Shown in pieces: positions 55,979-64,000 of a stretch of 64,000 bases of DNA (position 1 is the stretch's first letter; each line of letters starts with the position of its first letter). The translations under genes were made by a program, and so were the position numbers. The notes beneath the pieces are model-generated. The model made no database searches and was not told where the DNA came from. It saw only the letters and a list, made by a program, of their open reading frames with translations. The DNA is taken from NCBI GenBank assembly GCA_013399895.1, contig VXBA01004389.1, positions 1,922,001 through 1,986,000 on the forward strand, read 5' to 3'. This DNA comes from Serilophus lunatus. Its lineage: Eukaryota > Chordata > Aves > Passeriformes > Eurylaimidae.

Positions 55979-56190
55979 TTACAGTTTATTACTAAGTTCC
56001 ATGTGTGGTTGTTTAGGGGATCTCTTGGATAGTCTTCCATATCTATAAGCAAAAAGAGCCAAGGCCAGTGCTCCAACTCCCAGAAGAGCAAAAAGCACAT
56101 ACAGTGCTATTTCTGCTCTTTGGGATGTCAACTCCAATCCCAAAAAGTGCACACTGTCAGGTGCTCCTGGAGTGCTCTCTGTTGGGGTCA
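55979..56190 (-). CDS. LCT: LCT exon 17 equivalent (last; membrane anchor)
   Basis: Encodes the juxtamembrane stalk (TPTESTPGAPDSVHF), the membrane helix (IALYVLFALLGVGALALALF), and a tail starting with YRYGRLSKRSP and ending ELSNKL. The stop TAA is at 55979-55981. The positive residues after the helix fit a type I topology with the tail in the cytosol. The stalk and tail sequences differ from human, as expected for this region. Confidence 0.93.
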
Positions 56191-59100
56191 CTGTCCGGGG
56201 GAAAACAAAGAGAAGGTGTTAGCACAGAGCCTGTACTGGGGAGCTGTTCCATGCAGGTTTGGGCATTGCTGCCTCCTGCCTCCACCGGGCTTTCAGCTGT
56301 GCTGTTCAGTGCTCTGGCAGGAGCTGGAATTCCAGGGGATCAGGGATTGACACAATTCTAACTCAGAGTAAAGGCACAGCTGAGGCTGCTGGTGCAGTGA
56401 TAGTATAGGAGAGTATTCTCAGGCAGCCATTGTCATCCCCAAACTCCTACACTGACACTGGATGCTGTTCACTGAGCTCTCTAATTCAGGAAACCTAAAT
56501 CACAAAAAAATCAGTATTTCCAAAGGCTTATCCAAAACACTGATTTGTATAAAGTGTTCAAAACTGCTTAGAAAAAATGTGGTTTGGAAAACATCTTGGG
56601 CAGTTCTGTAAGAGAGAAAAATGTAATGGAATAACTTTTGCTACATTTTGGAGACAGGTCAAGGGGCTCTCAGAACAAGATTTCATCATTAGTCTGGTTT
56701 CATTGTGTCTTCAGTCATAACAAGAAGCACTTAAAAATAATATTCCAGAAAACAGTGGTGTCTCTAAAGACCATAGATTTATGGAAATCTTTTGTGACTG
56801 GAATCAGATGCAAACAAACAACAGAGGCACAATTCCTGCAGCATCACTTACCTTCTGGCTCTGGTTCCAAGCAGGGATGTGGGCCCTTTGCTGGGTCTGG
56901 AAAGCCATTGCAGTTTATGATCTGTGAGTAATACTTGGCAGAGGCCTTGGGGCGCCGGGGCAAGTCGGGGTCTGTGAAATTCACATGGTACAACCCGAAC
57001 TTTTCATCAAAGCCCACGGCCCACTCGAGGTTGTCCATCAGTGTCCACGCGGTGTAGCCTCGTAGGTCGACACCGTCGAGCACAACAGCTGTCAGCAGGA
57101 CCAGAGAAAACAGATTAATGTGTCACCCCTCAGCCAGCCATGGCATGAAGAAGCTCCAGAGCATCCGCTTTGGAACACCACCAGGGTGCCAAGTGCAGTG
57201 AGGTTACTGCCAATTCGATTTGTGGGATTTGGTCTCCTCACTCCCACCTCTCTCCTGTGTTGACTTTGCACAGTTGCTTTCAGGCAGTTCAGCTGCTGAA
57301 GTACAGCCAACAAAGAGCCAGGGCAGTTCAGTCACACCCAGGAATGGATAATGCTTTTCACTGCCACAAAAGTTAAAACAGTCGTCCAAGAACCGAAGGT
57401 TTAGGAATAGAGAAGAAAAGCCATCAAAATGCAACTGTTCCTTAAACAAGTGTTTGTGGGGCCTTGCTGCTACAAGGCAGTAAATGGGCACTTCCTGAAC
57501 ACCTGGCTGGAAGTTCCCAGTATGCCAGAAAAGCGAACTGAAAAAGCCCCTTCCTGAAGTTGCTTGACCACTGCTCTAACTGAAACCAGTTTGAGGGTTT
57601 TTTTACTGTTTGGGTTTTTTTAAAGTTGCAGTTTTTAGACACAACAATAGTCCAACTAGAAGCCAAAACAAGTGTTTCTCAGGTAGTAGTACCTTCTCTT
57701 GCCAGATGCAGCTAATCAAGGAACCTGCAGTTACCCTCCTGACCCTTGGGTTTGTTCTTCCTTTAGTTGTGAGTATCCACTGCAGTTTTTGGTAAGCAAA
57801 AAACTCTTACCCTTCAGAGCTTCATTAATGTAGGTCCGATAGTAATGGATTCTCCAGGTGTCATTGGAGACAAAGGCCCCCCTTTCCGAGATCCCATTCT
57901 CAGTCACATAAATGGGAGGGTTGTTGTACTCTTCCTTTATCCACCTCAGGAGCTTTCGGAATCCAAAGGGTGTCACCTTTAGCCAGGTGGAACCAGAGCC
58001 CAGCCAGCTGCGGTCAGTCACTGTAGCTACACCCCTGTGGAGGAGGACATTGGGGAGCACCAGTCCCACATCCTCAGAGCTCAGGGCTCGTGTGGGGCTG
58101 GTGCTCACAAGCCTAAAAAACACTCAAAAGTGCTTTTTATAGAAAACACTTCTCATACTTTGCTTTACAATCGTATTCCGTGTAAATCAACTGCGGCTGA
58201 GGATGTGATGTTGGCTCCAAATCTTTGTATGTCATGACACCATTTTCTTCTTTCCAACATGTAGTGCTTGTGCACACAAAAATTGCCCTTTCACACCTAA
58301 CACAGGAATGCAGGACTAAGCCCAGTGTCCACAGGGCTAAAGCCACAGAGGTGGGGATGCAGCAGCACCAGAAAGTTATGACAATTTCATATATTCCCTG
58401 TGGAAACATTTCAGAAAGCAGACAATTTCATCCTCATGTGTGGTCCCACCACGACCTAAATTCTCATCAGAAAAACTATTAAGCTCCTATTGTTTTACCT
58501 TTTGAAGCTAGGGAATGAAATTAGTATCTAAATAAAATAATCTTGACTTATCTATACTTAACCAGAAGTGATTTAGCTATTTAGGCTTTGAACTCACATC
58601 CAATGTGGTGAAGGACTTAATGTCATTTAAAAGTAAATGGAGCAGTATCCATGAACCAGCATAACCTCACAGTTCAAACTGCAGATTGGAGGCAGAAAAT
58701 GTTCTGTTTGCAGTCGATCCCAAACCACTGGGAAACTCACAAGTGCAGATTCCTTCCTTCCTCTGATTTTGTTTTAGAGATTCACATTTACCATGAAAAT
58801 TACAGCACCACAAGTAATGTATGGGGTTATTTTCCCTAGTATTGGTTGTAACAGCTTAAAAAACCCGTCTCACAGCTTTATCTACTATCAATTTACGCTT
58901 CTCAGCTGGCCCAGGCTCCAGGTGTGCAGATTTTACTTGACCAATAATTTACTTCATCTCTTACCTATCAGAGTCATATGACTGAACACCCGTAGCAAAG
59001 TTTAGGTTGTATGTTAAAACTGTGGTATAGTGATTTAGACCAAAGTAGTCATATGTGCCTTTGATTCTTTGTTTTTCACTTTCAGTAAATTCTGGAAGTC

Positions 59101-62100
59101 TGCAAGAGAAAACAGAGCACACCTTGAACACACCCCGTGTGCAATGGCACCAGCACCACAAGCAGATGTACCATGATCCTTCTGGAGGAACATGGGAAAA
59201 CCCAGGAGAAACTGGGAATGGAGAATGGAAAATAAGAAACATAATTCAGAGGGATCAATGAGTTCTCAGTGCTTCAGTTCAGTACATAGTTTAGGAAAAG
59301 TTTAGCAAATTTATCACAGTTGTCAGATAAAGTACTGTGTCTAATGCAGGGCTTTTACTCTATCACTGAGATGCCAACTTCTTACCCCAAAGACTTGTAT
59401 TAGTAAATTTAGTTTGCAAGAGAGATAAAGACAGGAAACAGGCAAAATCCCCCTGCCAGTGGAACTGAGTGATCTTTAATGTCCCTTCCAACCTAAACCA
59501 TTCTATGATTCTATGAAAATGCTTATTTTTCCATAAGTACACACAAGCTTTTTTACAGTAACACTGCAACAGAATCATTGAAATGCAGCACTTGTACCAG
59601 AAAAGCAGATTTCAGCACAGCAAGTGAAACAAAAGCAGGTGTGTGCCAGGGCTCTTACCTGGACTTGCTCAGACCCTGAGCCAGACTGCGTTCCCGAATC
59701 CTTCTTTTCATCACTTCATTATAGTCACCGTTTTTGAAAATGGGATGAGCAAACCAACCAAGAAGAAACTAAGCCAGGAAATAAGGGAGAAGGATAAATT
59801 ATAAATTTAACCATTTCTCCATCGTGTGCTGCTTTATAGGTAGTACCTGAATTCATAACAAACAGGCACATGGGGATACCCAGGGATGGCCATATCACAG
59901 TTCACTGAGCTTTTGTCACTGCAACCACCTTTTGTCTCATTTCTGCTGCATACTTGATCAGCCCCCATGACAAGGGTGATACATTTCCTTGCAGTGATGC
60001 CTCTGCCTCATCCTTTTCTTTCTTTTTCACCCTGGAGGGAGGGTGTCACCATGAACAAACCCTGGAGCACCAGGGATAGCTGTGACCTCTGTACCTGCAT
60101 GAATCGTCTGGAGGCTTCGACATCATCCTGTTTGTGTGGGTTCCGTGGCTCTGCCCAGTCAGAGTTGATGGTGATAGAGATTAACCCCCCTTGTTTAGCC
60201 CGGTAGGTCTCGTTGTAGAGGTGCCAGACTTCTGCATGGGCCTTTATTAAGTTGTGTCCCACCACGTAGGGAGCTCGTCCTGGCCGGACGGAGATTCCTG
60301 CGGAGACAGCGACAGCACAGGCAGTGGGAGCAGCACTTCCCAGCTGCACTTCAGGGCTGCTTCCCAGGCTCACACCATTCCCAGGACACCCAGAACTGTC
60401 CATAAATGTGCAGCACCTGGTGCCCTGGGGCTCAGCCCTGGCTGAAACTGGTCCCTGGAACTGGTTTGGAAATGGGGTCTGCTCTGGGCAGCAAGTACAA
60501 TCCAGGGGCTGCAGAGGACGGGTGGGTTAGAGGAGTGGAAGGAGGATGGGTCTTGGAGGTGACAGGCAAAGTGAAAGAAGGACCTGTTCACCACAACACA
60601 GCAATCCAAACCCCACTTATCCACAACACATCTTCCTTGCTCTACCTTTGCAAGCCCCAAGCATCTGCTCTGCTGCAGGATAAAACAGTGGTGCCTACAG
60701 TGCTGAGATTATGCCCTGCAGTCCTACCTGGAGCAGCTGTGCCAACACCATAGCCAAGATATGCAGTGTTGTAGGGTTCATTGACAGTTATCCAAAATTT
60801 CACTTTATCTCCCAATCTCTGGAAAAGGAGCTCAGCATATTCCTTAAACCTCTGAATTACTGTATCGTTCTCCCACCCACCGACGTCCTGCAGTGCCTGT
60901 GGGAGGTCCCAGTGATAGAGAGTTACCTGTGGGGAAAGACAGCAAGAAAAAAGACTCAACCAGTCACTCTTAATTTTGGAAATAAGGAGAGTAACCTGGA
61001 CTCATGAACAAAAATAAACTGTGTTTTGATCTGCAGCTACCTGTTCCTAAGACTGACTGTGTTTGTTGTGACCATTCCTGCACTCAAATAAAATACCTTA
61101 TAGGTTCTAGGACAGCTCAGTGCTGAAAGAGCTGATTGATACAGTGCTGAGGTCACTGTACATTGTATGTGACAAACCACACTGATCAGTGGAGATCCCT
61201 GACTCCTGGAAAAAGAATAAGGTTACACCTGTCTCCAGGAAAGGCAAGAAGGAAGATCCTGGGCGCTACAGGTTGGTCAGCCTCATCTCAGTCTCTGGAA
61301 AGATCACTGTGTAGGTCCTTATGGACTCTTATTTCCAAGCACGTGAGGGATGAGAAGGTAATTGGTAACACCCAACAATAAGGTTACTGTGACCTTTCCA
61401 GGTAGTAATTTCAACATATCACTACATACAGTTCATTTACTTACACAAACCTCCACGTTTCTTTACAGAATATAATGAAAATAAAATTTCTCTGTGAAGG
61501 AGGGCACAGATGGAAATACACACATTACTCTGAGCATCAGCCTTGGGTTTTGCTATTTTTAAAAGCAACTAGTTTTTGTTACCTGAGGCATAATGTTAGC
61601 TGCCAGAAGGGCATCAATAAGCCTTTCATAGTAGTTCAGTCCCATTTCGTTGATGTATCTGGTGGTCCCATCTGGGAGAACACGGGACCAGGAGATTGAA
61701 AAGCGATAGTGAGACACCTTGAGGCTTTTCAGCATTTCCACATCCTCCTCAATCTTGTGGTAGCTGTCACAAGCTACATCTCCAGTGTCATCATTGCTGA
61801 TTCTCAGGGGAGTGTGAGAGTATTTGTCCCAAATGCTTAGACCTTTCCCATCTGCTCTCCATCCTCCTTCAATCTGCAGTTAAAAATGGGGGGAGGGAAA
61901 TTATTAGTAAACCCTAAATTGGCCAAGGGAAGATTCAGCCCGTTAGTCATTGTGGTGCCACACAATATGAGCTGCTTAAGACTAGAAATAACAGTGGTTT
62001 TTTGCTGTGCCAAACTAATAAGAGCTCTCGGGCCTCAAGGCAAGATGTATTACCAAAGTACAATTTCCCAAAGGAGGCAGTGTTTCAGTTCACCTGCAGT

Positions 62101-64000
62101 TCCATGTTGGCTGGCTCCTGTGAAGCCCATGCTGCTGTCTCAGTTCCTGTGGTGTAAACATGCCCCTAAATACCTCCAAGCTCCAGCAGTTGCCACACTA
62201 ACACTTAATTACAGTAAAACACAGTGTTACAAAAGCTGTAGGTGTCTCATTCAAAATCAATTAACAATGGGTACATCCCCCAATATGAATTAACTCTCCA
62301 CAGATTCTTCGACAGTCTGTCTCAGTTTCCTGACCTGGTATGCTGCGGTTGCTACACTCCACAGAAAATTCTTTGGAAACTCTCCATATAAAAATTCATC
62401 TTCCCTGGGCAGTGGGATACCGTTATTGCGGATGATTTCTGCATAGTACACAGCAGAGCGCTTTGGGGTTCTTGGCCTGTTGGGACTGTCAAAATCAACC
62501 TGGAGCAATCCAAATCTTGGATCATAACCATTCAACCATTCAAAGCTATCCATCAAAGACCAAGCGTTGTATCCTTTCAGATTAACACCATCCAGTTTGT
62601 AAGCTGAAAGACCAGAAACAAATGGGAGAGCATCAATGGTATCACACATCAAATGAAGTTTAAGGAATTCACATGCAAGCACATACGGTGTTTTAGCTTC
62701 ATAAAGATCATTAGGAGACTCTGCATAGCTGGAGGACGCAAAGCAAGAATGGCCATGCAAAGGAGATCATAAAAACAAACACTATGTTTATATTGTGTTC
62801 AGAATATTTAAGGCTTGATATCAGTCAGGCCTTTTTAAAACCACTGTTCAGAAATATAGAGGAGACACACAACACCAGCAGGACAACAGCAAACATTGGT
62901 ACCTTTCAAAGCTTCATCAATGTATGTTTTGTAGTAAAATATTCTGGCGTTGTCATCAACATCCGACTTGGTCTTTATGCCCACTCCGTTCTCAATGATG
63001 TATATTGGGGGATTTCCATATTCCTCTTTGATCCAGTTCAGCACCCTCCTCAGTCCCCAGGCCACAGCACGATGGCCACTAATTGCTGAGGAAGGCCAGG
63101 AGCTGTCAACACTTGTTAAAACTTCCTGGTCATATTCATAAGAGAAGGGCCTCAGCCGAGTTGTTGAGTGGGTTACAATTTTGGAGGTGTAGGTGTTGAA
63201 GCAGAAAACATCCGCCGTGCCCCGGATGTATTCGCGCTCCTCCGCCGTGAAAACTGGCAGGCGCGACGACGGCAGGTCCTGGAGCTCACTTCTGTTCCCA
63301 ACTTTCCACTTCATGACCTCGGGGTAGTCCCCGTTTTTGAAAATGGGGTGTGCAAACCACCCCACCAAGAACTGCAGGTACCTGTCTGCAGCCTCGATGT
63401 CCCTGGGGTCGCTGGGTGACTTTGGCTCAGCCCAGTTGATGTAGGGGCACAGGGCAATGACCCCGCCCTGCCTCGCTCTGTATTTGTCGTCGTAGGTGTG
63501 ATAGGCCCTGGCGTGAGCCTTCAGTAAGATGTGGGCAACCCTGTAGGGAGCACTGCCAGGGTCTTTGACATTGGGTGGGAACGTCCCGACGCCGTAGCCC
63601 TCCCAGGCAATGACTTGAGGCTCATTGAACGTGATCCAGAACTTCACCCTGTCCCCAAAGGTCTGGAAACAGAAGTCTGCAAAACTGTCAAACAGGTCGA
63701 TCAGCGTGTCGCTGTCCCAGCCACCAATGTCCTGGAGAGCTTGCGGCAGGTCCCAGTGGTGGAGAGTGACAATTGGAGTGATGTTGTTTGCAACCAGCCC
63801 ATCAATGAGACGGTTATAATAGTCAACTCCATGGCTGTTGATGGAGTTGTTCCTTCCAGTGGGGAAAATTCGAGGCCAAGACAGGGAGAAGCGATAGTTC
63901 TTTACCCCTAATGCTCTCAGCTGGTAAATATCTTCCTCCACCTTGTTGTAGCTATTACAAGCAATATCTCCAGTATCATCATTCTTTATATTCCCTGGGA
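55979..64000 (-). CDS. LCT: LCT, lactase-phlorizin hydrolase (3' part; continues past window end)
   Basis: Ten minus-strand exons encode 991 residues matching the C-terminal half of human LPH (1927 residues), corresponding to human exons 8-17. The enzyme is an intestinal brush-border glycoside hydrolase of family GH1 with four tandem GH1 units. In mammals unit III carries the phlorizin hydrolase/glycosylceramidase site and unit IV the lactase site. Here unit III has acid/base Glu in TFNEP and nucleophile in IIENG; unit IV has TVNEP and VTENG. A transmembrane helix (codons at 56045-56110) and a short basic cytoplasmic tail follow. No frame break was seen. Birds do not drink milk, so the likely substrates are plant or glycolipid glucosides. 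The gene converges on UBXN4. Confidence 0.97.
56852..57088 (-). CDS. LCT: LCT exon 16 equivalent (end of GH1 unit IV)
   Basis: Begins VVLDGVDLRGYTAWTLMDNL, then EWAVGFDEKFGLYHVNFTDP, and ends NCNGFPDPAKGPHPCLEPEP. It contains the GH1 C-terminal block with the substrate-binding Trp and Glu of the DNLEW motif. The acceptor is gctgacag; the donor is gtaagt at 56851-56846. Confidence 0.96.
57811..58034 (-). CDS. LCT: LCT exon 15 equivalent (unit IV nucleophile)
   Basis: Encodes GVATVTDRSWLGSGSTWLKV, TPFGFRKLLRWIKEEYNNPP and IYVTENGISERGAFVSNDTW. The Glu of TENG (codon 57899-57901) is the nucleophile of the lactase unit in the mammalian enzyme (human Glu1749). The exon ends EALK plus one base, phase 1. 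The acceptor is cctccacag. Confidence 0.97.
58965..59099 (-). CDS. LCT: LCT exon 14 equivalent
   Basis: Encodes [20 protein letters not shown] then LNHYTTVLTYNLNFATGVQS and YDSD. Human reads [20 protein letters not shown]. The acceptor is ttctcttgcag and the donor gtaaga. Confidence 0.96.
59452..59517 (+). mobile_element. CR1 LINE 3' tip, plus strand
   Basis: A short terminal piece, gatctttaatgtcccttcca then acctaaaccattctatgatt and ctatg, the usual end of bird CR1. It lies in the LCT intron between exons 13 and 14, antisense to the gene. Confidence 0.82.
59659..59768 (-). CDS. LCT: LCT exon 13 equivalent
   Basis: Encodes FLLGWFAHPIFKNGDYNEVM then KRRIRERSLAQGLSKS. The WFAHPIFKNGDYNEVM block is identical to human. 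The acceptor is cctggcttag and the donor gtaaga. Confidence 0.96.
60095..60297 (-). CDS. LCT: LCT exon 12 equivalent
   Basis: Encodes ISVRPGRAPYVVGHNLIKAH, then AEVWHLYNETYRAKQGGLIS, ITINSDWAEPRNPHKQDDVE and ASRRFMQ. GHNLIKAHA is a GH1 family block. The acceptor is gctgtctccgcag and the donor gtacag. Confidence 0.96.
60728..60926 (-). CDS. LCT: LCT exon 11 equivalent (unit IV acid/base)
   Basis: Encodes VTLYHWDLPQALQDVGGWEN, then DTVIQRFKEYAELLFQRLGD and KVKFWITVNEPYNTAYLGYG. The Glu of NEP (codon 60777-60779) is the general acid/base of GH1 unit IV. Human has TLNEP, here TVNEP. The acceptor is tttccccacag and the donor gtagga. Confidence 0.97.
61135..61375 (+). mobile_element. CR1 LINE reverse-transcriptase fragment, decayed
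   Basis: The plus strand reads like the CR1 ORF2 segment around the conserved 'dPGnYRpvSLtSvpGK' block: cctgactcctggaaaaagaa, aggaaaggcaagaaggaaga, tcctgggcgctacaggttgg and tcagcctcatctcagtctct. Stops and frameshifts make it non-coding. It sits in the LCT intron between exons 10 and 11, antisense to the gene. Confidence 0.85.
61583..61873 (-). CDS. LCT: LCT exon 10 equivalent (start of unit IV)
   Basis: Encodes IEGGWRADGKGLSIWDKYSH, then TPLRISNDDTGDVACDSYHK, IEEDVEMLKSLKVSHYRFSI, SWSRVLPDGTTRYINEMGLN and YYERLIDALLAANIMPQ. Together with the end of the previous exon it forms the GH1 N-terminal signature. Length 291 nt, phase 0 both sides. The acceptor is ttaactgcag and the donor gtaaca. Confidence 0.97.
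62335..62603 (-). CDS. LCT: LCT exon 9 equivalent (unit III to IV junction)
   Basis: Encodes YKLDGVNLKGYNAWSLMDSF, then EWLNGYDPRFGLLQVDFDSP, NRPRTPKRSAVYYAEIIRNN, GIPLPREDEFLYGEFPKNFL and WSVATAAYQ. It ends unit III and starts unit IV; the junction with exon 10 falls inside the GH1 signature WSVATAAYQ-IEGGW. The acceptor is ctggtctttcag and the donor gtcagg. Confidence 0.97.
62903..64000 (-). CDS. LCT: LCT exon 8 equivalent (most of unit III; open at window end)
   Basis: One uninterrupted exon of at least 1098 nt encoding most of GH1 unit III. Landmarks in order: PGNIKNDDTGDIACNSY at the window edge, NYRFSLSWPRIFPTGRN, HHWDLPQALQDIGGWDSDTL, acid/base Glu in FWITFNEP (codon 63621-63623), WFAHPIFKNGDYPEVMKWKV, a glycosylation sequon NRS, and nucleophile Glu in IYIIENGVG (codon 62991-62993). 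It ends DEALK plus one base. Human has TENG where this bird has IENG. The exon continues beyond the window. Confidence 0.97.

Overview
This window is nuclear DNA from a vertebrate, almost certainly a bird. The coding exons are short and separated by AT-rich introns with GT..AG ends. The interspersed repeats are CR1 LINE fragments plus a long LTR-like family that I know from bird genomes. The gene order and orientation R3HDM1 (+), UBXN4 (+), LCT (-) is the same as on human 2q21.3. I recognised the genes by reading exon translations against remembered human proteins; no search was run. Nothing is prokaryotic, and there is no CRISPR array, operon or active mobile element.

Layout. Positions 1-2747 are intron. 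From 2748 to 35618 lie 23 coding exons of R3HDM1, an R3H-SUZ nucleic-acid-binding protein; the first ~100 residues lie upstream of the window. The exons join without a frame break (3228 nt, 1075 residues plus stop). Two of them (16832-16933 and 28722-28919) are multiples of three and look like cassettes. The intron 20602-25441 holds the miR-128-1 hairpin at 22796-22877. The R3HDM1 3' UTR runs to about 36665. An intergenic stretch follows, ending in antisense CR1 sequence that abuts a CpG island (about 41080-41900).

The island is the UBXN4 promoter. UBXN4 (an ER-membrane UBX protein that recruits p97/VCP) starts at 41377, and its first exon runs into a 193-base assembly gap (41414-41606). Exons 2-13 are complete, from 46697 to the stop at 54942. 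LCT (lactase-phlorizin hydrolase) converges on it from the minus strand. Its stop is at 55979-55981, about 1 kb from the UBXN4 stop. Ten exons reach up to and past the window edge and encode most of GH1 domain III, all of domain IV, the membrane anchor and a short tail. Both catalytic glutamates are present in each of the two domains.

The three genes are not functionally coupled; they are conserved neighbours. miR-128-1 shares the transcription direction of R3HDM1 and is presumably cut from its intron. The best items for follow-up are the miRNA with one arm substitution, the two R3HDM1 cassette exons and a possible alternative last exon, the gap and short upstream ORFs at UBXN4 exon 1, and the LCT domain III active-site neighbour change together with the contrasting exon structure of domains III and IV.
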